Part shown: in pieces, positions 36,772 through 45,800 of the stretch
How positions within the stretch are numbered: the first letter of the stretch is position 1
How the letters are laid out: every line of letters starts with the position of its first letter
NCBI GenBank assembly: GCA_021792135.1
Contig: JAJYVF010000001.1
Location: forward strand, 1 to 64,000
Source: Acidobacteriota bacterium
GTDB taxonomy: Bacteria; Acidobacteriota; Terriglobia; Terriglobales; Acidobacteriaceae
DNA length: 64,000 nt
Reading direction: 5' to 3'
Notes under the pieces: generated by a model
Database searches by the model: none
Told to the model about the DNA's origin: nothing
Seen by the model: only the letters and a program-made list of their open reading frames with translations
Made by a program: the position numbers and the translations under genes

Positions 36772-38385
36772 TCACTGCCCGTAACCGTACAGCGTGATCC
36801 GCTCGATGGTCTCTCCGCGCGGTGGGAACTGCCCATGCCCGCCCTGATCGTTTTCGTCGCCGTTGAGGCGGCGGCCAGGGATCCATTGACCGTTCTCATA
36901 CTTCCCTTCCACTACCGCAGCGATGCCTGCCTGCGGACCGCTTTCGGGCCGCGGCGTGAATGTGACCATGAATCCCTCGCCAGCGCCCAGGAATTCATTC
37001 TTGCCCAGCGCCATGATGAGGCCGAAACCGGTCTCTGTTTGCTGACCGAAGCTCCTTTCCAGTCCCACATGCAGCGTGTAACCATTCATGGTGAAGTCGA
37101 CCGTGGAATGTTCGCGATCCAGCACGAAGCCGTGGACATCGCCTGCACTCTGGTGCACGAGCAGAAGCGGCTCGATTTCCGCGATGAGGTGATAGCTGTC
37201 TGCTAACGGATCGGTCTCGCTTGCCTCGGAATCGATTCCAAACGGCGAAAAGCTGATGCCCGCCTCCTCACCCAGCGCATAGAAGACGTTGGCCGCACCC
37301 GCTGCGCGGCCGCGCGTCTCTGCCAGAAAGAGCGGATTGCCGCTGCGATGAAAACGGCGGGACCAGGCGATGAAATCCGGTGCGTAGAGATCAGGCGCGT
37401 AGATGTCGATGCTTGCCCCGGCGGCTTTCCACACGTCGATCACACGGGGTTCGGGGCAGCCGCTCGGATACTGGCCGGGTGGGTTTGTTTCGCCCTCGAG
37501 CCATGTGTTCGCGTACATGGGAATGTTGTACTCGGCCTTGCCGGCGGCTGTGACCGCCTGAATGTAACTGGCATACTGCCAGGCCATGAAGATTTCGTCG
37601 GCGCGCTGGGTATTCCCGAAGACTTCGGTCCACGTGCCCGAGGTTTTGTCGCCGTTGGCGTCCCACAGCTCACGCAGGGAGTGATAGAGCGTGGCGCGGT
37701 GCGCCTGCAGATAGGCCGTGAGCCGTGCGGGCACTTCACCATCAAAGGCGGCATTCGCCGCAGGCGAGTGGTCGCGCGAATCGCCCAGCACGCCCACTTC
37801 GTTCTCAACCTGCATCATCAATACCGTGTGCTCGCGTCCGTCAACCTGCTTGATGTGACTCATGAGTGCGGCGAAGGCGTGCTCATCTGCCTGCTCTGTG
37901 GCTTTGCCCAGCGGACTGAGAATCTCCACCTCGCGGCCGAATTCCATCACGCGCGGAAAACGCCTTGTATCCTCTTTGACCCAAACCGGCGCGTAACTCG
38001 ACATGCCGTTTTTCCACGACGCGAGCCAGAGAAAAACGATGTGCTCGTTCGCCGCGCGCGCCTGATCGAGCAGGCCGTCGACGAGCGAAAAATCGAAAGT
38101 GCCTTCCCTGGGCTCGATCAGCTCCCAGCTCAGCGGCGTGAATACGGTGTTCAGTCCCAGCGCCTGGAGCTTCGGCCAGATGGGCTTCATGTATTCGAGG
38201 CTGGACGCCGAAGAGTTGTGCAACTCTCCGCCAAGCATCAGGAACGGCTTGCCATCGACGATAAGCTGCGTGGCGGCGCCGCGTTTTTCAAGATGCGGCA
38301 GACTCGTCTGCTGCGCCCGGGCGCCGGGTTGGATGAAAACCAGGAGCAGAAGCAAAATGGGCAGCGAGAAAACTCTGGTTCGCAT
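36772..38385 (-). CDS. Secreted GH35 beta-galactosidase with DUF5597
   Basis: A 537-residue hydrolase, different from the GH35 at 13.8-15.7 kb. A signal peptide (VFSLPILLLLLVFIQPGARA) is followed by the barrel start TQLIVDGKPFLMLGGELHNS. The acid/base Glu is in VLMMQVENEVGVLGD, and GNPLFLAETRGRAAGAANVF is the probable nucleophile strand. The C-terminal 130 residues match the DUF5597 domain found after such barrels (GFMVTFTPRPESGPQAGIAA, ending ERITLYGYGQ). It likely removes beta-galactose from a polysaccharide outside the cytoplasm. The ATG at 38385 is the start of the signal; the longer frame is unsupported. Confidence 0.92.
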   Translation of the reverse strand: MRTRVFSLPILLLLLVFIQPGARAQQTSLPHLEKRGAATQLIVDGKPFLMLGGELHNSSASSLEYMKPIWPKLQALGLNTVFTPLSWELIEPREGTFDFSLVDGLLDQARAANEHIVFLWLASWKNGMSSYAPVWVKEDTRRFPRVMEFGREVEILSPLGKATEQADEHAFAALMSHIKQVDGREHTVLMMQVENEVGVLGDSRDHSPAANAAFDGEVPARLTAYLQAHRATLYHSLRELWDANGDKTSGTWTEVFGNTQRADEIFMAWQYASYIQAVTAAGKAEYNIPMYANTWLEGETNPPGQYPSGCPEPRVIDVWKAAGASIDIYAPDLYAPDFIAWSRRFHRSGNPLFLAETRGRAAGAANVFYALGEEAGISFSPFGIDSEASETDPLADSYHLIAEIEPLLLVHQSAGDVHGFVLDREHSTVDFTMNGYTLHVGLERSFGQQTETGFGLIMALGKNEFLGAGEGFMVTFTPRPESGPQAGIAAVVEGKYENGQWIPGRRLNGDENDQGGHGQFPPRGETIERITLYGYGQ

Positions 38386-38565
38386 GACAGTCACGCAGTC
38401 TAGCACATGCGAGCGGCTGCCGGACGGGCCGCCGGTGGGGCGCGATCGAACCGTGCCCATCCCGGCGATGAACATCTCCGACCGATCAACGGGATGGCTC
38501 GCGAACCCGTGGCGCGGCTCGACTGCCACGATCCCAACCAGCCGGGGCGAATAAGCGCCGCGAGG

Positions 38566-38802
38566 TCATGACGCAATATCGAGGTCCCTGAAAGCGCTCC
38601 TTAGTTTCTCGATGTAAGGACCCCATCGCTGGTCACCTTTTCCCAACGCCCACAATTCCGAATCGGCGCATCGCCACATAGCACGCAATGCAGCCTCGTC
38701 TCTGGCATTCACAGCGAATCGGACCTGCGTCTCCCACTCGTGCGGCGGCGGCGGATCAGCGGGACAGGCGGTGTTCTCCTCAGGCAATTTCGTCGAGTCC
38801 AT
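38566..38802 (-). CDS. Hypothetical protein
   Basis: A weakly supported open frame of up to 78 residues from ATG 38802. It reads PPPPHEWETQVRFAVNARDE, then AALRAMWRCADSELWALGKG and WGPYIEKLRSAFRDLDI. The helical, Trp-rich end resembles a small folded domain. The frame continues upstream into tRNA-Leu, so the longer call (to 39072) is an artefact of reading through the tRNA. Starts at 38838 and 38814 are also possible. No family recognised. Confidence 0.35.
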   Translation of the reverse strand: MDSTKLPEENTACPADPPPPHEWETQVRFAVNARDEAALRAMWRCADSELWALGKGDQRWGPYIEKLRSAFRDLDIAS

Positions 38803-38993
38803 GCTCGGTAGCATGCAGGCGCAGTCCCTCAGACGCATACGATGCTCGGTGTACAGGCACTGGCCGCGATCTGCGACTGAGTCCAGCCGCTGCGGCCATG
38901 GCAGAGACTGGTGCGGATGCCAGCCGCCCTCCAGGCCGGCACAAAATTGCGCACACCACAAGGGAGGAGATTTCGGAAGGGTTGCTATGCTAT

Positions 38994-39079
38994 TGGTGCG
39001 AAAGGGGGGACTCGAACCCCCATGGGTTTCCCCGCCAGATCCTAAGTCTGGTGCGTCTGCCAGTTCCGCCACTTTCGCA
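38994..39079 (-). tRNA. tRNA-Leu(UAG)
   Basis: Minus-strand acceptor GCGAAAG pairs with CTTTCGC, with discriminator A and encoded CCA. The anticodon loop CTTAGGA within CCAGA/TCTGG gives UAG. A long variable arm (GCGGGGAAACCCATG) marks a class II tRNA, as for leucine. The T-arm is GGGGGTTCGAGTCCCCC. Confidence 0.95.
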
Positions 39080-39399
39080 CATTGCCCTCAGCGACTCTGT
39101 GGGCTCGGCCCGTTCTCGACGAAAACTCCTGTCGCCGGTACGGTGACTCATTCCGAAGAAACGACCGGCGTTCCAGCCCTGTCTTACGGTGTTCTGAACC
39201 CGGAAGGTTATACCCCATCATCCTCATGAATTGTACTGTGACAGGGAACTGCCCAACAGCCGATGTGTTCGCCTCTGCCATGACAGGACACGAAGGTCTG
39301 CCGATCGGCAGTGACATGTGCAGCCCGCACCGTTGCCGAGCCTCGCTGCATGGTCTCCAACTCCGCCGACTCGCCCTTCTGCAACACACAAGCGGGTGC
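39080..39399. other. Intergenic region with no gene seen
   Basis: About 320 bases between tRNA-Leu and the omega-like gene. No frame here has both a ribosome site and recognisable protein sequence. It should hold the tRNA-Leu promoter. Confidence 0.4.
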
Positions 39400-39630
39400 T
39401 CAGGCCGCCGGCGAGATCAGCAGCGGTTCGATGAGAGGAGGCGGCGCGGGTTCGGGAAGCACTGCCGGCGCATACCGGCCGTTCGCGATCTCAGCAAACA
39501 CCTGATTCGCAGTATCCTCGGTTCGCGTGGAGTCGATATGCAGTTTCTTTACGGCCCGCATGACGACCGTAGCGAGTAGGAATCGGTTCTCGATTTGGAT
39601 CCCGGCGGAGTACACCAGATCAGATCGCAT
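39400..39630 (-). CDS. RNA polymerase omega subunit-like protein
   Basis: A 76-residue protein starting at ATG 39630 with AGAGGG just upstream. It reads MRSDLVYSAGIQIENRFLLA, then AVKKLHIDSTRTEDTANQVF and AEIANGRYAP. The pattern x-NRF-x-L-x-x-x-x-x-x-A-x-x-x-x near residues 15-30 and the T-x-x-A-x-x-E-I-x-x-G helix match RpoZ (E. coli NRFDLVLVAARRARQM and REIEEG). The MRSDLV start is close to the omega form I associate with Acidobacteria. The C-terminal 20 residues are a Pro-rich extension (PEPAPPPLIEPLL). It stands alone, not beside gmk or spoT. Whether it is the main omega or a second copy cannot be told. Confidence 0.68.
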   Translation of the reverse strand: MRSDLVYSAGIQIENRFLLATVVMRAVKKLHIDSTRTEDTANQVFAEIANGRYAPAVLPEPAPPPLIEPLLISPAA

Positions 39631-39982
39631 TTGCCCTCTTTTCCCGGTTATAGCGCGTGTGCTGCAAAAGCCGGGCTCGAATCGGGTACCCAGTGCGGGT
39701 GCTCCTGTGGGAAAAGCTCCGCTTCCACACACGGTCAGGGACGACCGTACCAGGAGCCATCGAGGGCTGGCCAGAGAATGCAGATCAATCCAGAAACAAA
39801 TCGATCTCCTGCCAGCATACGCCCTTCCGGTCTCGGCCTTCGATATTTCTTTGCGCCGGTGCTGGCCGGAGAGCTTATCGGCAGGCCGCATGCTCATTCT
39901 GCGGCCTCGTACGGAAAGGTCACACATACTCTCTGAGGCCGCACCACCTCCCGCGCTATCGAGTATCTCCGGGAGAAGATGC

Positions 39983-39988
39983 TATACT
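39983..39988 (+). promoter_or_regulatory. Candidate -10 element for the cold-shock gene
   Basis: TATACT within GCTATACTTAGG, with no good -35. Transcription from about 39996 would give a leader near 110 bases before the ATG at 40104, like the long leaders of cold-shock mRNAs. The rest of 39631-40103 shows no gene. Confidence 0.4.
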
Positions 39989-40103
39989 TAGGTTAATCGT
40001 CGAATCCGACCTGGTGTTCTTGCCTGTTCCGCTCATCGCCTGACTCGCAAAAAAACCAACATTGAGTTCAGCGATACATTCAATCCACAAGGAAAAAGTG
40101 AAT

Positions 40104-40304
40104 ATGGAACAGGGAACAGTGAAATGGTTTAACGACGCCAAGGGCTTTGGATTTCTGAGCAGACCGAATGGCGAGGACGTTTTTGTCCACTTCTCGGCAA
40201 TTCAGAGCAACGGCTTCCGCTCGCTCCAGGAAGGCCAGGCGGTCCAGTTCAACGTAGTGAAGGGACCGAAGGGCTGGCAGGCCGAGAACGTCCAGGCTCT
40301 CTAA
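40104..40304 (+). CDS. Cold-shock domain protein (CspA family)
   Basis: A 66-residue single cold-shock domain that binds single-stranded nucleic acid and acts as an RNA chaperone. It has RNP-1 KGFGFLSR and RNP-2 VFVHFSAI after TVKWFNDA. The ATG at 40104 has AAGGAAAA 11 bases upstream; the longer frame from 40062 is not supported. A strong terminator follows 13 bases after the stop, so it is monocistronic. Confidence 0.95.
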   Translation: MEQGTVKWFNDAKGFGFLSRPNGEDVFVHFSAIQSNGFRSLQEGQAVQFNVVKGPKGWQAENVQAL

Positions 40305-40317
40305 CTAAAGAGACAGG

Positions 40318-40371
40318 AAACCGGGGAGAGATGGGGCCTTGCGGTCCTGTCGTTCTCCCCGTTTCTTTTTT
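40318..40371 (+). terminator. Strong rho-independent terminator of the cold-shock gene
   Basis: AAACCGGGGAGA pairs with TCTCCCCGTTT (one bulged C), with an inner GGGCC/GGTCC helix, followed by a CTTTTTT run. It lies 13 bases after the stop. Confidence 0.9.
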
Positions 40372-40573
40372 GGCGTGGCGACGGAAGGTGCCCCGCTTTT
40401 GAATCTTTTGTCCCCGAACTGCTGCCACATACGGCCGCTCCCCATGGAGAGCACTCAATGGGTCTGGCGGCTCCTCGCCTCCGGATCCCGGGCGAGAGGG
40501 CCCATGATGTCTTCGGCCTCTCCGATGACCATGGGGCGGCTTCGAGTTCAGCAAGACTGCTGGTAGCGGATCC

Positions 40574-43500
40574 TCAGACCTGCGGTCTGGGAGCGAGGCG
40601 TACGAACCGCGGAGCCAGTTCTTCCCACTTCGAGAGGAGCCACCAGGCACGGGTGCTGGCGGTTTTCTCAGCGTGGAGCTGAACGAGGCCCTGGATGCTG
40701 CCCTTTGCCTCCGCATCGAGCGCAGCGTAAGGTTCCGGAGTGAGGAAGCCGGTGTGGTAGCGCTTCTCGGAGAGGAAACGCCCGTCTTCATCGAAGACCC
40801 AGGCTTCTCCGCCGGTCATGCCGGCGCCAAAGTTCGTTCCGGTGGCGCCCAGAACCGCGACCAGGCCCCCAGTCATGTATTCGCAGCCGTGATCCCCCAC
40901 GCCTTCGACAACGGCGAGCGCGCCGGAATTGCGGACCGCGAAACGTTCACCCGCGCAGCCTGCTGCAAAGAGCGCTCCGCTGGTCGCTCCGTACAGAGCA
41001 ACGTTGCCCAGAATGACGTGCAGTTCCGGCTGCAGAGCGGCGCGGCCCTGACCACGGAGGATAAGCTCGCCTCCGGAAAGGCTCTTGCCGACAAAATCGT
41101 TGGCGAGCCCCTTCAGGATGAGCTGCATGCCGGGAACGGCGAAGGCTCCGAAGGACTGACCCGCTTCCCCGGTGAGGCGGAAGGTGAGCGGCGCTTCGGA
41201 GGTAATGCCGGCCGATTGCAGCATGGCCAGTTCGCCCGCGAGCCGCGCGCCGAAGGTGCGGTCTTCATTGGCGATCAGGCTGTCCACCAGGAACGGCTCG
41301 CCAGCCTGATAGGCGGCGACGGCGGGCTCAACCCAGGCGTCATCGATGGGTGCATGATCTTCGGGGCGCAGATTACGCCGCCCTCGCCAGCAGACGGCCC
41401 GGTCGGTTGCGCCGGCCGGGGCAGGGACGCTGCCGGCAGCGAGCATGGGGCCAAGATCAAGGCAGCCGTCGAAGCGTACCTGCTCCAGCAGATCGGTGCG
41501 TCCGATGGCCGCTTCGAGCGAGGGCAGGCCGAGTTCGGCAAGAAGCGCACGGATCTCCCCGGCGAGTCCCTCGAAGAAGCGCACCAGATGCTCCGGCTTG
41601 CCGCGGAACTTCGCGCGCAGCTCGGGCCGCTGCGTGGCGATGCCGGTGGGACACGTGTTCAGGTGGCACTGACGCGCCATGTCGCAGCCAAGGGCCACAA
41701 GAACGGCGGTGCCGAAAGCAAACTCATCGGCTCCGAGAAGCGCGGCGATGACGATATCGCGGGCTGTGCGGAGGCCGCCGTCGCAGCGCAGGCGAACGCG
41801 GCCGCGAAGGCCGTTGTGAATCAGCACCTGCTGGGCCTCAGCGAGCCCAAGCTCCCACGGGTTTCCGGCGTACTTGATGCTCGAAAGCGGAGATGCGCCC
41901 GTCCCACCCGCATGGCCTGCGATGACGATGTAGTCCGCGTAAGCTTTGGCAACGCCCGCGGCCACCGTACCGACGCCACATTCGGAGACAAGCTTGACCC
42001 CGATGGCCGCTTTCGGATTGATGCTGCGCAGGTCGTGGATCAGCTGAGCCAGGTCTTCAATCGAGTAAATGTCATGGTGCGGCGGCGGACTGATCAGCTG
42101 CACGCCGGGTTGGGCATGGCGAAGACGCGCGATCAGCTCCGTGACCTTGTGGCCGGGAAGCTGGCCGCCTTCGCCCGGCTTGGAGCCCTGGGCGATCTTG
42201 ATCTCCAGCTCTTCGGCGTGCATCAGGTACCGTGCGGTGACGCCGAAGCGCGCGGAGGCAACCTGCTTCACCCTGTTGTTGAGCAGGTAAGAAGGAACCA
42301 TCGTGCCAACCAGCGGCAGATCCACATTGGGCTGATAAACGGCAGGGTCTTCCCCGCCCTCACCGGTATTGGAACGTCCGCCCAGTGTGTTCATCGCGGC
42401 GGTGATCGTCTGATGCGCCTCAGGACTGAGCGAGCCCAGCGACATGGCGCTCGCGATGAAGCGGTGATAGAGATTTTGCGCCGGCTCAACCTGTTCAACC
42501 GCCAGCGGCAGTCCGGCAGCGCGCATCTCCAGCAGATCGCGCAGCACAGCCGGTTCTTTTTCCTGAGCCTGACTGGTGAAGGCCCTCCAGGCAACGCCCG
42601 CATCCGTGGCAGCCGTTGCCGTCTTCGTTGCGCCGGTGATCGTCTGCAGCAGCCGCACTGTCTGCGGCTGCCAGCCGTGTGGTTCGGATTTGACGGCTTT
42701 GCGGAACCGCACCCATCCGTAATCGGGCAGGTCTTTCGCAGCGGCCACGGTGACCAGCGGGCCGCCATTGCCGCCGGCTTCCGGATTCTCAGAACTGGCT
42801 TCGCTGCTGTGCGCTCCGAGCCAGAGCTCGCGGAGAGTGGCTTCCAGTTCGGGGAATCCGATGCCGCCAATCGGTGCGGGCGTGCCCTCGAAGCAGCGCT
42901 CGACGACTTCTTCGCTCAGACCAAGGCAGTCGAAAAGATGGGCGCCGCGGTAGCTGTCGACAACAGAAATCCCCATCTTCGACATGATCTTGGCGAGACC
43001 GAGATCGAAGGCGTGGAGCAGGTTGGCTTCGCCGTTTTCCTGGTTGAGCTGACGCGCAGACTCCAGCGCGAGCCAGGGGCAGACAGCGCCGGCGCCCATG
43101 CCGAGCAGGACTGCGGCATGATGCAGATCGCGGCAGTCCCCCGCCTCCACCGCCAGGCCGACCCGCACACGCTCCCCGGCACGGATAAGCGCATGATGCA
43201 CGGCGCCGAGGGCCAGAGCCATGGGAATCGGGATCGACTGCTCACCGCAGCTCCGGTCGGTCAGGAGGAGGATCGCAGCGCCGCCGCGGACCAGCTCGAT
43301 GGCTTTGCTGCAAAGGTCGTCAAGCGCCGTGACCACATTGCACGCCGGATTAAACACGCAGTCCAGTACGGCGAGCGGCAAAGTGTCGGCCAGGCTGTGC
43401 CTGCGGTTGCGCAGCCCTTCCATCTGCGCCAGCGACAGAAAGGGCGAGCTGAGCGACAGACCCGGCAGCCGGTCGCGGCGGTGCAGAATATGCGGCCACG

Positions 43501-45088
43501 GACCCAGGCGGGTGTGAAGCTGAATCACGCACGCCTCCCGCAACGAGTCGATGGGCGGGTTGGTGACCTGGGCAAAGCGCTGGCGGAAGAAGGCGTAGAC
43601 GGGCCGCGGCGTGCGGGCCAGCGGCGCAATGGGCGTATCGTCGCCCATGGACCAGACCGCGTCCTTGCCGTCCACGGCCATGGGTTTCAGGATCATGTTG
43701 ACGTCTTCTTTGGTATAGCCAAAGCCGAGTTGCAGCCGGCTCAGATCGGCACTTTCGAGAGCTGGCGCCGGAGTGCTGGAATCGAGGGTCGCATTTTCCA
43801 GCAACGCTTCGTATTCGGGCGCGGAGCGGTCGAACAGCTCCTGCAGCTGGTCGTCTTCGTAGAAGACGTGCCGCTCCAGATCGGCAAGCAGCATCTGGCC
43901 CGGGCCGAGACGGCCGCTGTGAACGATCCTTTCGGGGTCCAGATCGACCAGGCCGGCTTCAGAGCCGGCGACCACCAGGTTGTCTTCCGTAACGAAGAAG
44001 CGGCAGGGGCGCAGCCCGTTGCGATCCAGCGCGGCGCCAATGATGTGCCCGTCCGTAAAGGAGACCGCCGCCGGCCCGTCCCAGGGCTCGATGCAGTCGC
44101 CGTTGTACTCGAGAAACGCGGAATGGCGCCCGCCGCCGGCCGGCGGCATGACCATGCGCACGGCCTCTGCGACGGTCCGCCCGTTGCGGGCCAGCAGTTC
44201 AATGATTTCGTCCAGGCTGGTTGAATCGGAGCCGCTCGGAGTAAAGATGGGCCGCAGATCATCGGGCAATGTGGCTGCGCGCGCCGTCATGCGGGCCCGG
44301 TTCCCCCAGATGGTGTTGATCTCGCCATTGTGACCCAGCACCCGGAAAGGCTGCGCCCGATCCCAGGAGGGGGCAACGTTGGTTGCATAGCGCTGGTGGA
44401 ACAACGCAAACGGAGTGACGAAGCGCGGATCGGCCAGGTCGGGATAGAACTCCGGCAGCAGATGCGCGGAGCACATGGCCTTGTAGATAACCGAGGAAGA
44501 AGAAAGGGAGCAGACGTAACCCTCGGTTCCGCTGCGCTCGAACTGCTTCCGAGCCAGATAGAGCCGACGGTCCAGAGCGGCATAATCCTTCGCGGTCGAG
44601 GCAGGATCTGTCAGCAGAAGCTGGCGAATGACCGGAAGGGTCGAAAGCGCAATATCGCCGAGGATTTCGGGGCGCGTGGGCACGTCGCGCCACCCGAGGA
44701 TGGTGAACTTGTAGCCCGTAACCGCGGTCTCCAGCGCGCGAACAGCCACCGAGGCTGCAGCAGCGTCCGCAGGCAGAAAGACCATCGCCACGGCCAGCCG
44801 ATGCCCAGGATTCAGCGAAAAACCCGTGGAGGCAAGCAGCAGTTCGCGCGGAATGGCCGTATGAATGCCAATGCCATCGCTCGACTTCCCGTCCGCTGCG
44901 ACAGCACCACGATGGGCGAGCCGCGCAAGGGCGGTCAGGGCCTTCGCCAGAATGTCATGCGAGGGCTGGTTATCGAGGGTAGCGACAAAGCCGACGCCGC
45001 ACGATTCATGGTCAAAACGCGAATCGATCAGGCTGGGGCGGGAGCCGCCGGTCGACAGGGCCGGGTCAGCACAAGTTCTCGTTCCCAT
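40574..45088 (-). CDS. gltB: Glutamate synthase, large subunit
   Basis: GltB makes two glutamates from glutamine and 2-oxoglutarate. The 1504-residue protein has the N-terminal amidotransferase (nucleophile Cys in HESCGVGFVATLDN, about residue 31), the central domain, and the FMN domain with SGKPGEGGQLPGHK-like sequence (GSKPGEGGQLPGHKV). The 3Fe-4S cysteines are in GCDMARQCHLNTCPTGIAT, and the C-terminal GXGXG helix domain ends VRLAPRPQV. The ATG at 45088 is preferred; a TTG at 45094 also exists. gltD is not adjacent, so the small subunit lies elsewhere or electrons come from ferredoxin. It is divergent from argR. Confidence 0.96.
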   Translation of the reverse strand: MGTRTCADPALSTGGSRPSLIDSRFDHESCGVGFVATLDNQPSHDILAKALTALARLAHRGAVAADGKSSDGIGIHTAIPRELLLASTGFSLNPGHRLAVAMVFLPADAAAASVAVRALETAVTGYKFTILGWRDVPTRPEILGDIALSTLPVIRQLLLTDPASTAKDYAALDRRLYLARKQFERSGTEGYVCSLSSSSVIYKAMCSAHLLPEFYPDLADPRFVTPFALFHQRYATNVAPSWDRAQPFRVLGHNGEINTIWGNRARMTARAATLPDDLRPIFTPSGSDSTSLDEIIELLARNGRTVAEAVRMVMPPAGGGRHSAFLEYNGDCIEPWDGPAAVSFTDGHIIGAALDRNGLRPCRFFVTEDNLVVAGSEAGLVDLDPERIVHSGRLGPGQMLLADLERHVFYEDDQLQELFDRSAPEYEALLENATLDSSTPAPALESADLSRLQLGFGYTKEDVNMILKPMAVDGKDAVWSMGDDTPIAPLARTPRPVYAFFRQRFAQVTNPPIDSLREACVIQLHTRLGPWPHILHRRDRLPGLSLSSPFLSLAQMEGLRNRRHSLADTLPLAVLDCVFNPACNVVTALDDLCSKAIELVRGGAAILLLTDRSCGEQSIPIPMALALGAVHHALIRAGERVRVGLAVEAGDCRDLHHAAVLLGMGAGAVCPWLALESARQLNQENGEANLLHAFDLGLAKIMSKMGISVVDSYRGAHLFDCLGLSEEVVERCFEGTPAPIGGIGFPELEATLRELWLGAHSSEASSENPEAGGNGGPLVTVAAAKDLPDYGWVRFRKAVKSEPHGWQPQTVRLLQTITGATKTATAATDAGVAWRAFTSQAQEKEPAVLRDLLEMRAAGLPLAVEQVEPAQNLYHRFIASAMSLGSLSPEAHQTITAAMNTLGGRSNTGEGGEDPAVYQPNVDLPLVGTMVPSYLLNNRVKQVASARFGVTARYLMHAEELEIKIAQGSKPGEGGQLPGHKVTELIARLRHAQPGVQLISPPPHHDIYSIEDLAQLIHDLRSINPKAAIGVKLVSECGVGTVAAGVAKAYADYIVIAGHAGGTGASPLSSIKYAGNPWELGLAEAQQVLIHNGLRGRVRLRCDGGLRTARDIVIAALLGADEFAFGTAVLVALGCDMARQCHLNTCPTGIATQRPELRAKFRGKPEHLVRFFEGLAGEIRALLAELGLPSLEAAIGRTDLLEQVRFDGCLDLGPMLAAGSVPAPAGATDRAVCWRGRRNLRPEDHAPIDDAWVEPAVAAYQAGEPFLVDSLIANEDRTFGARLAGELAMLQSAGITSEAPLTFRLTGEAGQSFGAFAVPGMQLILKGLANDFVGKSLSGGELILRGQGRAALQPELHVILGNVALYGATSGALFAAGCAGERFAVRNSGALAVVEGVGDHGCEYMTGGLVAVLGATGTNFGAGMTGGEAWVFDEDGRFLSEKRYHTGFLTPEPYAALDAEAKGSIQGLVQLHAEKTASTRAWWLLSKWEELAPRFVRLAPRPQV

Positions 45089-45193
45089 ACTCAACTATAA
45101 CGGCCTTCCTTGTCGTTCTGAACAAAAAATCGAAGATCGGGGGGAAATTGACGAGCGGACTGCCGGACAGCATCTCCCTGGGAAAAAACACCT

Positions 45194-45208
45194 TGCATAT
45201 TTATACAT
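45194..45208. promoter_or_regulatory. ARG-box-like ArgR operator 1
   Basis: TGCATATTTATACAT is an A/T-rich near-palindrome of the ARG-box type (two half-sites around an A/T centre), between gltB and argR. Confidence 0.65.
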
Positions 45209-45214
45209 CAGCAC

Positions 45215-45229
45215 TGTATTTTTATACAT
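45215..45229. promoter_or_regulatory. ARG-box-like ArgR operator 2
   Basis: TGTATTTTTATACAT is a second ARG-box-like site. It lies exactly 21 bp after the first on the same face of the DNA, the spacing known for paired ARG boxes bound by one ArgR hexamer. It is 34 bases before the argR start and 127 bases before the gltB start. Confidence 0.67.
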
Positions 45230-45262
45230 TGAGGGCGCGGCGGCTGCCGCGATTTTTTTCGT

Positions 45263-45709
45263 TTGAGCAAACAGGAACGGCAGAATGCCATTCGTCATCT
45301 GATCGGGGCCGAGTCGATCGCCAGCCAGGATGAGCTGCGCCGCAAACTGGTGCGCCGCGGCTTCGATGTGACCCAGGCAACACTGTCGCGCGACATTCAC
45401 GAGCTGCGGCTCTACAAAGGTCCGAATGGGTATGCGATCCCCAACGGGAACGGCCATGTCGAGGTGGAAGATGAGCCGGCGGTGGAGGAGGTCCTGGGCA
45501 GTTTCGGCCTCGCAGTCCGCCAGGCGCAAAACCAGCTCGTGCTCCGGACCACCAGCGGGGGCGCGCAGCCGGTTGCGCTGGCGATCGATCACGAAGACTG
45601 GAGCGAGGTTGTGGGCACCCTGGCAGGAGACGATACAGTACTGATTATCTGCCCCGATCCCAGGCGCGCCTCTGCTATGCGCGAGCGGCTGGAGCGGATG
45701 ATCGGGTAG
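45263..45709 (+). CDS. argR: Arginine repressor
   Basis: ArgR binds ARG boxes as a hexamer when arginine is present. The 148-residue protein has the N-terminal winged helix with SQDELRRKLVRRGFDVTQAT and the recognition helix region LSRDIHELRLYK. The C-terminal oligomerisation and arginine-binding domain has WSEVVGTLAGDDTVLIICPD, containing the GDDT acidic pair. The start is a TTG at 45263, in the AATCGTTTGAGC-like context without a strong ribosome site, so the exact start is less sure. Its gene leads the arginine cluster, with operators just upstream, implying autoregulation. Confidence 0.92.
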   Translation: MSKQERQNAIRHLIGAESIASQDELRRKLVRRGFDVTQATLSRDIHELRLYKGPNGYAIPNGNGHVEVEDEPAVEEVLGSFGLAVRQAQNQLVLRTTSGGAQPVALAIDHEDWSEVVGTLAGDDTVLIICPDPRRASAMRERLERMIG

Positions 45710-45800
45710 AACGATGCTCAGGCTGCAAGCTGGACGAGAAAAGAATCGAAAACCAGCGCAGGACAGTCCAATCGAATTTGCGGTGCGGCAAGGCTGAGGG

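Noticed and set aside
38803-39072. Open frame beginning [14 protein letters not shown], extending the 38.6 kb gene into tRNA-Leu
   Set aside because: The peptide is the tRNA-Leu gene read as protein, a common artefact. Only the downstream part could be real.
40673-44224. 1183-residue plus-strand frame
   Set aside because: It is the antisense shadow of gltB and has no family match.
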